The position numbers were made by a program, and so were the translations under genes. A stretch of DNA of 64,000 bases from Himantopus leucocephalus (lineage: Eukaryota; Chordata; Aves; Charadriiformes; Recurvirostridae), in contig RSEF01000002.1 of NCBI GenBank assembly GCA_003993805.1, forward strand, positions 76,449,519 to 76,513,518. Reading direction: 5' to 3'. Below are positions 12,001 to 25,117 of this stretch, piece by piece (positions within the stretch are counted from its first letter, which is position 1; every line of letters begins with the position of its first letter). The notes beneath the pieces are model-generated. The model made no database searches. It worked only from the letters and a program-made list of their open reading frames with translations, and was not told the origin of the DNA.

Positions 12001-15000
12001 GTGTCTGTGTATAGCCTAGCTATAAGCTGCTGCTCAAAAATCTCTATTGCTTTACAGTAAGCTGAAAATTAGATAAGTGGGTCTGGTTTTATAGTTTGAG
12101 CAACAGTTCTTCTTGACTTCCCTATGCTATAATGAACTCTTAACTACCTGGATCAGTTTTGCTGAAGTAATAAGTTCTGAAATATCTGCATTTTATTTTG
12201 CTACCTTAGAAACATCTTGCTCTGCTGGAAACTCAAAGATGCTTTAATTTCCTGGAATACCTTAAAGAGATTCAGGCAGTTCAGACCATAAAAATGTTTG
12301 TATGCTTAACAGTGTCATCTGCACTCTAAGGATGGTTGAATATCTGTTACTGTATCAGGTCCTGTGAAATATAAATCTCCAAATAAATCTTAAATATGTT
12401 ACTTTCTGCATAAATAAATCAAAATAGATCATAAAGTTTTGAGATGTCCAAAAGCCAACCAATAGTATTTATCATCTACTTTTTGTTCTAGAATTCTTTT
12501 CCAAAAGTGTTTGGTATTTAAACTACTTTGCAATAACTTACACAATGTGCTGGTAGAAAAGGCCAGCTGGTTTAAGAGTACTCCTGACCACTTCTTACTA
12601 CTTTTTCTTTTCTTTGTAATACTGTGTGTCCAAGAGGCAATTTTGACTCCTAGAGGAAAGAAAAACATATCTCTCTTTTTTTTTTCTTCCCCTTAAGGTT
12701 TAGTTTCCAGTTTGGTTGATTATGCTGCCACTAGACTGTTGTTCTATATAATTAAATTTGTGTGTGTGGTTTTGTTTTGTTTGGGTTTGCCTTTGTTTTT
12801 AATGTAAGAGCTATGGCTATCTTGAGTTTGGCTATGGCTTGGCTATACTGCTTCAGCGGGTTTGTAGCATGACCCTGAGAGCTACTGATTCTGAGAAGAG
12901 GAAGAAAGAAACCATGAACTTTGCAATGTACTGAACTGCATGTGTTAGCACTATGCAGTATCTTTCTCCAGAGTAGGGTAGCATTTGGAAGCCTTTCCCA
13001 GGATTAGCTGGCAATGTGAGAATGCAGAGTGGTTTTATCTGCCTGTCACAGTGCAGTGATACTGGAAGCAGGTCAGGAATGAGGATCATGAAGTCTAGCT
13101 ATGATTATTGCCTTGGTTAATGAGGTAGGCTCTTGAGCAGGATCTACTACTTCAGGACTTAGCCTAGCTTGAAGTCAAGGCTGCATAGAAAGCCTATGGA
13201 TGCAGAAATCTCTGCTGGATATGTAGCAACACTGAAAAGATTTGATCCTTGTTTGTAAGGTTGGTCCTGAGAAAAGTAATGATACAGCTGAGTTATGAGG
13301 ATTCTTGCAAGCAGCAGGGGGAGGCTTGAACATGCCGTACTCCATACAAGTGCTTTTAATGGAAATTATTATAAGTCTATTTTAGTATTCTAAAAAATGG
13401 AATAGACTGGGGGAGGGGGGGGCATTTGTCCAGGTGAAAAGTGGATAATAGTTGCTGAAAAAGGTGAAAGGCTTCTCTGGTGCATAACTGAGTGTAAAAA
13501 TGGTCAAAGATCTGGATCTCGGCATAATGGGTGCTGGGGAAATGGTCAGTGTCTGACTGGTAGTACAAGTAAATGCATGAAGCCTGCTTGCTCGTTAGCT
13601 TTTAATGCTCTCCTCTGTCATAGGTTTGTACGTATGGTGTTTTACTTATTTATGCCCAGGTGACATATGTGAATGAGAGCTGGCAGCAGCTGCTGAATAA
13701 TGGATGGAATACCAGAATTCTGCTGATGGCAATCTCCACAGTGTGGGGAGCTGTGCTGAGGGCGTGCTGCTCCCCTGGCTGAGCTGTTTGCTCAAATGCT
13801 TTTCCCTGGCAATAGCCAGAACCTTCCAGCAAGTCTGAGGTGTCTCAGTGAAGAATGTCTTTCCACAGAGTATACCTTGACATCTTGCATCACGGTCTGT
13901 TTCATTTTCTAGCTGGTTGCTCCCATTTCTAATGAAGAGCCTGACTAACGCTGGTTTACAGGAATAGCAATCCCGTCTTTCCACTACCTTTTGCAGCACT
14001 TACAAAGTGTATCCTGTAAGGTTTTTATGCACAATTTTAAATAAACAAGCTTTGCTAAAAAAAAGGAGAGCAGATATGTTTTAATTAGAGTAACCTAATA
14101 GGCTGGTTGAGCTCTGAATACAACAGTGGCAGAAGATCACTGAAAAGCTTCTGCCCTTATCTGGCCTTAATCGTATATCTTGGTTTCCAGGGCACTTGGA
14201 GACTTTATTTTGAATGTTTCACAGATTACACTGACTAATATGAGAACAGGGTCATCAGTATAATAAATCTCAGGTAAGCGTAGAGCTAGCCTTAGGGAAC
14301 CTTTCTATATTTGGCCTCTGGTATCCATTGCTGTAGGAGTCTTAAAAAAAAAAAAAAAAGCATTGACATCTGGTCCAGGGTACCGGTACGCATGTATGAA
14401 ATGCTAATGCTGCCATTTTTGCAGCAAAACAGTGCCAGGCAGTCTCAGCTGTGACAACACAACTCTGTAGTATGCCTTGCTTGCCCTGGAGGAAGCCAAG
14501 CTCTTCCTTGCTGAGCACCTGTCTATTAAAGACAGCTAGCGCTAAAGGTCTGATTACAGTTCAGTGACTTGTTCACACGGTGATTAATTTTTCTCTCCAC
14601 TAACTGAGGAACTTGCTTCTATAGCACAGCTGACGAAATAGGTATTTATAACCTCATTTGTAGGAGGGGTGGGAGTTGGTTGAGCTACAACAGCCTGGTT
14701 AAAAACATCTGACCACCATCACACATCTGTGGTCAAGGACTCACTCTGGCTGGGCAGGCCTTGACCTCGGTGGGACTTCATTTGCTTCACCCATCTGATG
14801 ACCCTTGGGCTTGCAGTGTGTGTGGGAGGGGTGCTGGCTGGCTCGTCTGTTTGTGGTTTTGCTCTTCTGCTCTGAGGGATAGTCACTATTTATTCATATT
14901 TTGCTAGCACCGAGGCTCAGAGCCCACACCAGATAGGAAGGGCTGGAGAGCGCGTGGAGAGGACGCAGAGGTAACCAGCCCGTGGTGAGACTATCAAAGG

Positions 15001-18000
15001 CACACTCCAGAAGTAAACCAGCTGCCCTCTCTCTGCAGCTGCTGTTCCTCCTTTCCAGTGGCACCAGGGAAATTAGCAGGGAAGGGTTCTTAATGCTTAC
15101 CGGCCTAATCCCAAACTGTTGGGGATATCCCATGATCCGCAGTGATGGAGAAAGACCTACCCCGCCTCAGCTGAAGTGATCAAATAACGCTCGAGGGCAG
15201 TGGGTGTTTGAAAGCAGACCAGCGAGATTATTTAGCTGGCCTGCCTTTGCTCAGTGTGATTAAATTGCATCCCAATGAGTTTGTTGCTAATTCCATCCTA
15301 GTTTGCTCTGCTGCTGTAAACTGCTGGAGATATCTCGGCTAGCTCCCTGGCTCTGGCACACAAAGGCTTCTCTGTGTACATGTCTGCAACAGTGTCACTA
15401 TTTTCTTTACTTTTTTTTTTTAATCTTTCGCTCACAAACGATTCTGAACAGATTGCTTTTCCCTCTGTATAGCTTTGTACAGATAATACAGTAGTGAAAG
15501 CAGCGGGGAGCTGTGGGGGAGAGAATTAACACTCTGTTCCTCGTTTTGTGATTAGTGACCAGACGCATGCAGGGGGAACCTGGCTGGGGGAGGACTGTGC
15601 CCCCCCCCCCACACACAAATCTCCGGCTCTCAGGCTGGGACACAGCTCTGCTTTGCTTAAAAACCATCATGGCTAAAGCAAGCTGCAAGGGGGGGAGGGG
15701 GACAGTGCTAAAGTGTGTGTGTGACTGTGTCATCGGGTCACCTCAGCGAGACAAACCCACAAAAGCCAACACGTCACTCCTATGACACAACTGTTACTGG
15801 TTTATGGCTCTGTATATGTCAGCTTTGCTTGTCACAGGCCTGGAGAAGCCTCGGTTCATCTCTGGCCAGCGGGTCCGTCAGCAGCTGCTCCCTTTTTTTG
15901 GCTCTTTGGCATGTGCAGGGCAGCTGAGGGGAGTGAAGAGCAGCAGCCGGTTGGAGTAGATCCACAGCCCCGTGGCGTAAGGGTGAGGGATCAGAAAGCC
16001 TTTCTGTAGGATGAGGTGTAAAGGATGGCACCAAGGGGGCTGGGGAAAAGAGCCGTCCCCAGCAGATCCCTAGTGGCACCTTCCTGACCAGGGCAGAGCT
16101 TCAGGGCAGGTCTGTCTGATGCTGCAAAGGGGGAACAGGGGGTAGGGGGGATTTGTCTTAGAAAATTGGCTTTCCTCTCTGCAGAAGTTACTGCACGAAT
16201 GAGCAAGGTAAATTATGTTTGACCTGGAGGGAAACCTTTAGCACTGGGAATGGCAGCTTCCTCAGGCCGTCCAGTGGCTTTGCTTTGGTTGGAAAGCTGT
16301 ATCTTTCCAACTTATTCTATGTCTGAAATTTCTTACCTGAATTTTCAAATTATTTCAGAACATTCACAGACCCCTTATTCCCCCTCACTCTGGAAAACTA
16401 GACTTCAAAGTCTTCTATTCAAGACAAAACTAAAAAGCACAGGGGATAAAATCTGCTTTCTAGTTGGTCTCTCACATACTGGATTTGCGCTTCCAAATGT
16501 CCACCTCTCATTACTGCTTGTCCTTGCTGTGGAGAAGGTGCCCGACCACTGGTCCCAGTGGGATGGACCGTGGTGCTGCAGAGAAGGAAGCCGGCTGCTC
16601 ACTGGCACCTGGCTCCTCCTGATAGGCCTTCCAGCAAGTATCTTTAAGCAAATATTTAGCAAATGCTCAGAGCTACTGGTAAGAACAAGGAAGTCTCCAA
16701 ACCTGTTTAAATAATGCCCGGTCCTCTGCAAGGTGGTGGTTGTAAGGACCGGGGATGTGAGTGTATCCCAGGCTCTCCGGTACAAAGTATTGCTTTTCAG
16801 CACCATGCTTTTTTTTTTTGGTCATAACCCACTATGTGTGGCTTCCCTATGCGTTTAAAACAGCCACGCTCACCTTTAAACCACAAGGAAAATGCTGATT
16901 CAGCATGTAACACATGCTGCGATGTACCTTGCCCCCTTGAACAGGTATGGTACTTGTCTTTGCAGTCTGCCTGGGCTGACTTGGAAAGAACGAAGAGCAG
17001 TTTGTCTTGCCTTACCTTTTTAATCTTTTGAAAAGACATTCTTTACTTTAGTCTGGTTTTCTCAGTTACCCCAAACATTGGCTTTTAACAGCAACTCCCA
17101 CTTCTGAGTAAAAAGCTAGTTTTATTTATACTTAAACATATTTGGGGGTGTTATATTTTTGTACTTATTTTTTGGCTTTTGTATTGCTGTGTACCCGCCT
17201 ACTTGAGCTTTCTGGGAGGAACTAGACCACTTGTCCAGCAAGCAGTTGTCTCCAAAGCCCAACTGCAGACTCGGCGTGAGGCATTTCATGGGGACTTTCC
17301 TCTGTGGACTCCTTCCAAGCCTGCCCTCGCTGTTCCTCCCTGGTCTCATCTGTTTCACCGCCAAGTTTGCTTTTTATCTTTGGTATAAACAGTCATTGTT
17401 CAGCAGCAGAAAATAATCTGACCAGAAAACCTGGCTTTGTTCCATTGAGTCAGGTGCTTTTTTTTATCCTGCTTGGGAGTGAGAGGGGGGAGGAGAAACA
17501 AACCCCTCCAGCTCTGTTTTTTTAAGTGTTTTTTCAACATCTGTGGTGATCCTTTTGCCTTATGGACACTGATAGTCGCTGCTGCAGGAGCAAAATGTCT
17601 TATCAGTGGCTCTCAGGGCTGCTCTGAGGGGGAGACAAGGCCAGCCACGCTGGCAGCTGCCTGTGTACAAAGGCACAAAAACCCGTCACGTCATTACGCG
17701 TGTGCCACACCACGGAAGATGGTTACTTTTGCCTTTGAGTAAAACACAGAGCACTGGAAATGCTATTTCTGAAGTGAAGGGGAAGAGCTATGGCTTAAGG
17801 GAAGGGTGATGCTTTCAAACAAACAGAAACACATGCACTGGTTTTTTTTTATTATTTCCTCCACCCTATTGGTTAATAATACGACTTCTCCGAAGTTATA
17901 AACAAAATTTCAAAGTTTTTCAACCTCTTAGCTTGAAAACATCATGGAAAAAAAATGGGGCAGTTTGGCAGGATTGCTATGGAGCTCTTCCTTTACTTCC

Positions 18001-21000
18001 TGGAAGAAGTTCAGACAGTGCCACAGAGGTTCATGTTATCATTATTAGTCACCCCGTGTGCTCCCAGTCTTTTAGAGGCTCTGTTTACTCTTGGTAAGAA
18101 AGGGGAAAGTCCAGCAACAGTAAATCTGGAAACACGAACTCATGCCTTCCTGGGTTTGGCCTTACTGATGACATAAAAATTAGGATGGAGAGCTCTACAT
18201 AGTTAATCTATCTGGTATTGTCTACTGATAAAGTAGAGAGATCGCTGCAAGGTAAGATCTTATTTTAAAAAGGTCTTATTTTCTGCTTCCTTGTCCCTAC
18301 GTGTATATGCCCTTCCCTTACTTTTTAAGAGACTAGGGTTGCTTTTTAACAGGTCTGACTATTCGCATCTAAAACAGACTCGGGCCATAAAAGAAGCAGA
18401 GTGTGTTTGCGGTTGTTCTCACTGAAATCAACTGCTGCTTTTTCAAGTGTATTTAATATATTCAATACATTCAATATGTATTTATACTGTCCCTTTTTAA
18501 TTACCTGCTCTACATGGATGTCTGAAGGTGTGATAGTCCTTCCAGTGCGACAAAAACTAATGTGAGTCATGCAGGAGCTGATGCCTCCCAGGGCTAGTCC
18601 TCTCCTGAGGGTTACTAGAGTACAGTAAAAAGCCCTCTGAGTAGGAGCCAAGAGGCTGACCCTGTAACTTGAGTATCAGATCCAAGAGGAAGGTGCCAAG
18701 AGGATTAAGCTGTCTTTAAAATAGAGCTTTTTGAGTAACAGGCTTTTAGTTACATCTGTTTTGATCATAAGCTGACTCTAGACCGATATTGCAGAAGTTT
18801 TGCTGTTAATTTTCCTGCAAAGCAACCCTGAACCTCTCCACGTTGTAAGGTTTCAAAAGCATTGCTGCATTTGAACATATAGTTCATGCCTGATGGGTCC
18901 AAGCTGAGGTCTTGTTGCAGATTGGACGAGTCTGAGTAACTTGAAGGTTCGGAAGATGGAGTAAACAGCTGCCAGACTTGCATCGCCCAGCTCCAGGATT
19001 TGCAATAGCAATAAAGAGTTAACGGTAAAGCGTGAATATTCAGACCTTCCAAATGCTCCAGTTTTAGCAATGCATTGATATTGTGTGGGGAAATGCACAT
19101 TGAACATTGCAACTGCTAAGTTTTGTTTTATTCTGTGGACCCGTCCTTATCTGATTGGCAGGGAGAATGGCTTTTAGTGCAGTCCTTCTCCACTTGTGGT
19201 CTGTTAGATATTAGCAGCAGATGAATATCCAAATGAGGAGGAAGGAAAAATAAAGACCAGATTCTCATGTGTGTCATTAGTCACGTGAGCAAACAAGTTT
19301 AATTGCAGGATTAGAGGAGAGCAAAAGCAATAAATGAACATTAAGGTTAACCTAACTCATATCATTGCTACTGAAAACTATGTGATCTCACTATGTAAGA
19401 TTTTTTCAAAGCCTTAAATAATTATTCCATTTAAAAAAGAAAAAAGTTAGGAAATGCTGACCTGGCTTGAATCTTTGAATAAAATCTTCTCGGTAAGCGT
19501 TCCAACTCGTGAGCAAAGGCTTTGAAATCTTCCCCCACTTGTAATGGAGCTGAATGAGTTCAGTGGTAAATATGCAACAAGTGTAATGCCTGTTTCTGCT
19601 CTTTGTTCCCCTGAGAGTCATTTAAACAAAACAAATTCAGTGCACACTAATAAAGTAGGTAGGTAGCTATTGCAGCTTAATAGCTTGCGCTCGACCATTT
19701 TCCTTGGCAGGAAGTTTAAGGAATGTTTCCAGCTAGGTTATGATGTCTTCATCATGGACTGTTATCAGGAGTTGTATTTCCCAGTGTCAAGCCCCGGTGC
19801 TGAAGATATGCTGCTCTTCGGGAGCCTGGGACTGCTCAGGAGACACAGAGTTAAATGCGGTGTATGTGCTGCTCCCCACAGCCCATTGTTATTGCCACAG
19901 CCTTCTCCACTTGCATTCAAAATGTTTTCCAAACAGAGCATATATTGGGAGTTTGTCTGTTTGCTTTTCATTCTTTTTTGTTTCCTTTTTTTTAACAATC
20001 ATTGGCAATTGCTTGTGTCTAGCTAGACCATTTTTCAGCATCTCTGCCTCCTTTCCTCAGCTTCATTTTAATGAGCAGGGTATAAATGTTCTGCTCATGG
20101 TGTCTCCTGAATCTGGTGCTCTGTGGCCAATGTAGCTATCTGAATAACACACACAAGCCTTGGGCAAATTTGCTTAGCTACAAGGAATGATGAGAACATG
20201 CTCCATCAGGTCATCTCTGGCCCTCTGGAACTTGGCCAGTTCTGCTGTGGGAAACCAGATGAATGATGGGGCATGGGGGACAGGGTAATGCAGGAAGGTC
20301 TAAAAACTGTTGCCCACTGCCTGTAGGTAAAAAGAGTGGGGACAGATTAGGAGAAAACACTAACAGTCACAATGTGCTAGCTACTTGCATGGTAGTCATG
20401 TACCTTGGAGCCGTGAGCCTGTTGAACACTCCTCTGCAGAAGACGACCCAGGCCGTACTTTGGCCTGACCTCATGCCAGTTTTGCTGCAGCTGAGCTGGG
20501 CTGTCCCCCCAGCCTAGCATTGCCACCTTCTCTGCACAGCTCGGTGACTCTTGGGTTGTGGCTCCCTGTGTGGGCAGGAGCTAAGGACAGCAACCGCCTG
20601 AGCCAGAAATGCTGCTGGGATTTACTTGGTGAGCTATGCTTACCCTACCAGATCTTGTGCTGAGCATGTGTAACCACAGTGTGAACCTCCAACAAAAGAG
20701 ACAAAGTCATCCTCCATCTGCAAATGGATGACTGTGTGTTACTTTTTTGGTTTTCCAGTGATCTTTGCAAAGTGGTGAAAGAAACTGGAAAAAAATGCTG
20801 AGGAGCTAATAGTACCTAGTTTCCAAAGGGTTTGTATTCATAGATTGGCATCCCTGAGGTTTGCCTTTCCTTTTGGGGGTTCTACATCATCTGCCAAAAT
20901 GGGAGTCTGCACTGCAGTGTTCTCCTCAGTCAAGACGTCTCTGCAGGTTTACTTACGGCATCTCCACCTGTTTGGTCCCTTCCTCTAACATTATAAGTAT

Positions 21001-24000
21001 AATAAGCATCTTGAAAGTAGCTGAAGGTGTATCTAATTACTAGAGGTTGAAAAGCAGCTAGATAATGTGACAATGCGTCCCCTTTTCTTAGGGAAACTAT
21101 GACGCTGCTAATTTGCCTAGTGTCCTCTAACTGATGCTCTTCCAATTTAGTTCTGCACTTTGTTCTTTCTAGCTTGGTGTGAATGCATGCTCCTCTTCTA
21201 GAAGACTGATTATCTAGAAATCATGCCTGAAAGATTTTTTTTAATTTACCTTCAGCATCTAAAGTAAACTGGAGTTCAGATGTGTGATATAATTAAGTGC
21301 AGTCTAGTTTCAGTCGGAACCTGTTACTCTTGCCAGCTGAACTCCTAATTGGAAAGGAGCAAGGCATTTCTGGTGAGCAGCAGATTAACTGAAAAATTTA
21401 GAACACGATTATTCCATTTCCTGGGTCAAAATCAGTCAATAGCTGAGCTGAATTAAAAAGATCTTGAAACACTAACATCTAGAGTATATTTTGATGCTTA
21501 ATTGCTTATGTCAAAAGGCTTTTAAAAATTATTTAAGCTTTAGGAAATTAAGTTGAGCCAGTATAAAAACAGAATTTCTCAGTTATTTTGCTCCTGGTTT
21601 TGTTAAGAAATAAATGCTTACCTCTGCAAGTTTGGTTCTAACAAAAAAAAATAAAATATTGGGATTTGCTCCCAAACAAACAAACCTTATTACATGCCCA
21701 ATGCTGCTACTAGTAACTTGTTCAACTTTGCACACATCAGTGGCTATTGTTTATAACAATTTCTATAGGTGAACTCTCAAGAGTTATTTTTTCGCCTCTC
21801 GGAACAACAGTATCTAAAAGACTGTGTGTCAAACTATGTGCTTTGGAGGCTGGTTTTATGTGCCCTACTTTTTCAAATGGCACAGATCAGTGATTTAAGG
21901 AGTTCTGCACAGTCCTTGCTGCTCCTGGAAACCCAGCCATTGCATCAGTGCTCACCTGTGGATGCAGAGCCTGATTTTTTTATTTATTTATTTTTTACCT
22001 AGTAGCTTAAATGTCTGCATTGCATCTTACAGCATATTTCACATTGGCTATATATTTGGCTTGTTCTGGTACTCTCCAGGCAACTGCCCAGCTACTCCAA
22101 CCCTATCTCCAGAACAGTCATGTTCATAGTTATGGTCTTTAGCCACCTGAAAGCTATGACAAGTTTACATAAGTTTAACATGAGTTTAACATAAGGCTTT
22201 TTCCACTTGCCCTTTTGGTAGCCAGGTGCTGCCTCCGGTACCACTATCTGCACATCAAAACAGGGCTGGTTTTCCTTTTCAGTGGCTGTACTGTTCTCCC
22301 TTTGCGTAGCACCTGGTTGCACCAAACTGTACAGGAGCCCCCGAGGACTCTGAGCGGGGAGTGGCGGTGGGATGCAGATCTGGGTGCTGCACCCTTGAGC
22401 GTGCTGAGACTGAGACCACGTATGGTCAGGGTTGAGCAAGAAGGAAACGGGGACCAGTGCCCATGGTCTGCAAGTTGCTGTATTTGTCAGGACTCGTTGC
22501 TGTTGTAAAGCCTGCTGCGTCGTGGTCTTCTGCCCTATTAACGTGGGCATCAATGGACTGCCTATTCCACCCTCATAAAGAAAGCCTGTTTTGCAGAGGA
22601 CATGATGCAAAGAGCCTGCAAGCTTGAAATATCTGGATGACTTCCAATTTCTATTCCCAGAAGTCTTGTTCTAACAAATACTGATGAATATACACACAGT
22701 ACAAGGGGGTGCAGGGAGAGACTCAGCAGGAGATGGGCTCATACAAAACATCACCAGTGTTGGAGCTGCACGATTAAACAGCCTGCACTAGCTCTTTTAA
22801 GTCAAGCTGGAGTGATTCCTTGTTTGTGGAATCCTGTGACCTGGCAAAGACTCCAACCTGACTCATACGTGTGAGCACTTTTGAATTTAGAGGCTTATTT
22901 TCCAGTCCTCCTGTGGTCGTGCATGCAGATTTCAGGATGCGCCTAGGCAGGAATATTCAACTTATGTGAGAGCCAGCTGGTGGAAAGCAAGATGTTGGGA
23001 GTTTCCCCACCCACTTCAGCAGATGGATAGTCTTCATTTGTCAGTCTAGCACAAGGCAAAATGAATAAAACTTTCCCCCATTCTCAAATCCCCAAATTTT
23101 CCCCTTTCTCTCTCTGAGTTCACAGCAGCTGATAGTCCCCAAATTGTCCAAGATTGTTATTGCTTTCTGTTTATTTAGGTTTAGACATTCACAGACCCAG
23201 TCTGCAAAATAACTATACCAGAGCTAAGTAGTGAAAATTGCTAAAGGAAGTTCTGCGATCCGAGAAGAAACTGGAAAAATTTCTCCCTCTACTTTCACCA
23301 GCCTAGATGAGCTATTGACAAGTACAACAGAGCCATTGGCCTCCAGGCTCTCTCCTGCTTCATTTTAATATCTTTAAACCTCAGCATGCAGAGCCAGGCT
23401 CCTTACCCATATGCTTCTGGGAATACGGTAACAAAAGCAAATGCATTCCCTAGGAGGGATTAAAGAACCACCTCGAAAAATAGGCAAATTGGAAAAATAA
23501 ACCATAGCAATATGAATGAGCAAAGAAAGAAGAGCACAAATGTGTTAGTCATCTCTTAATTGCTCTCAGAGCCCAATATGCTTAACATCCTGAAATAGAA
23601 AGCCCATCGTTTCAGTTCTGCACATTAGCAATTTAAAAAGAAATAAAGTAAAGTGAGATCTCCTGAGAATGAAATCATATATATCATATTCATATTGTCA
23701 AACAAGTGTTTTTCCTGTTTGCAACCTCTCACCTTAAACCCTCATACTTTATTATATTCAGGACAAATATAAAAGACAAATTCTTTATTGGACAAGAGGA
23801 AAGTTTTGCTTGGGTTTCAAGGAAGCTTATTTCATATTGCATGACCAGAGTGTGCCAACACATTATTAATTTAGGAAAACTTTTGAGTGAATAAGCTTGA
23901 GAGACGAGCAAGAGTTCTCAGGCTTGAATGTTTTCTTGCTTTGCACAAGTCCATGCGTCAGAGGTGAGGGCACCTACAGACCTATTCCATCCAGCATAGC

Positions 24001-25017
24001 CACCAGGTGCTCATCAGCAGTAGGGCTCCCATCTTTTAAGCATTTTCATTTTTCAGCTGTGAACAAAATCTGTAATTTTTCTTGTAGTCTCTTCAACCAC
24101 TTCTCAGCTCAACTCCCCCTCTCCTCATTGCACAGTGAACGTAAAGGAAATCATCAAAGTGGGACTGTTTGTTTTGCACTTAATAGATGCCGTGATCTGC
24201 CCTGCAGACCTCCAGGGACTCTCCATTGTTCTTGTTGCTTTGGTATATCGGCTGTGCCAAAAATTGTCATCTTCTGTCAAAGGACATTTCCCCCTCCCTT
24301 TCCTTCCTCCCTCTGACTTTCTTTTTCTCTCATCCCTGCTTTATGCACTGGTAGTATTTCAGCTCTCAGGAGTATTTGGTACAATCCCTGGGCATCCTCT
24401 TTGATGTGCTCGTTCCTTGCATACAGCTCTGGTTCGGAGGCATCAGATCCTTTCCGCATGATGTGCTGGGGCTATGAAAATGATAGCCTTTTGAAATCAA
24501 CTTGTGTACGTATTAATTGCAGGCACAGGGTTAATGCTGTGGGATCATGAGTGACCTACAATTTTGCTCAGCGTTGCTTACCTAGCAGCGTGCAACTGTA
24601 ATCAAGCAGGTTTACAGTCCTTACTGTGTTTCCCATGAGGTGTTGCTTGCAGTGATATTTTTGACGATGGAGAAAATTACATATTGGAAAAAATCTTTTG
24701 CATTTATAATTATATGGCTGAGATTAAATGGTGCAGTGTTGAAGAGGGGTTGATATATGAAAATGACCAATAATGTTTTAAATTGAAATGGCATTTCTAA
24801 TTATTTTCTTTAAAATTAATGACTAGTGCTTTATTCAGTTATTTTGCTGTGTGTTAAGAATTTGTGGGTGTATTACAATGAATTTTAGAAGTACTTCCTA
24901 GCAATAGATTAAAATGTCATTTAAACAGGAGCCAGACAGATTATCGAGCCTTTCCATTTCCACATCACAAGTCTAGTGGCTCAAGAGTGTATAAATGCAA
25001 AAAAAAAAAAAAAAAAA
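12001..25017. other. Intergenic stretch, no gene seen
   Basis: The region holds unremarkable non-coding sequence with homopolymer runs: A at 14344-14359, T at 15411-15421, C at about 15600-15610. The longest reading frame is a 172-codon minus-strand ORF at 22092-22610, which has no recognisable family. The block 24,660-24,990 is AT-rich with several homeodomain-type cores. It ends in a poly-A run that enters the 100-N gap. Confidence 0.55.
24660..24990. promoter_or_regulatory. Candidate AT-rich non-coding element (speculative)
   Basis: This AT-rich block lacks ORFs and simple repeats and contains TAATTA-type cores, including 24798-24803. The composition resembles conserved non-coding elements found in vertebrate gene deserts. 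Conservation cannot be seen from one sequence, so this is a low-confidence pointer only. Confidence 0.15.
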
Positions 25018-25117
25018 NNNNNNNNNNNNNNNNNNNNNNNNNNNNNNNNNNNNNNNNNNNNNNNNNNNNNNNNNNNNNNNNNNNNNNNNNNNNNNNNNNN
25101 NNNNNNNNNNNNNNNNN
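25018..25117. other. Assembly gap (100 N)
   Basis: Exactly 100 Ns, a conventional placeholder for a gap of unknown size. The left flank is an A run, a common cause of contig ends. Confidence 0.97.

Noticed and set aside
16250..16714. 154-codon plus-strand ORF
   Set aside because: Length is near chance level, there is an overlapping antisense ORF of similar size, and no protein family is recognised.
22092..22610. 172-codon minus-strand ORF
   Set aside because: It is the longest frame outside the CpG island, but in 128 kb of strand sequence one or two ORFs this long are expected by chance. The protein has no recognisable domain and no promoter or splice context.
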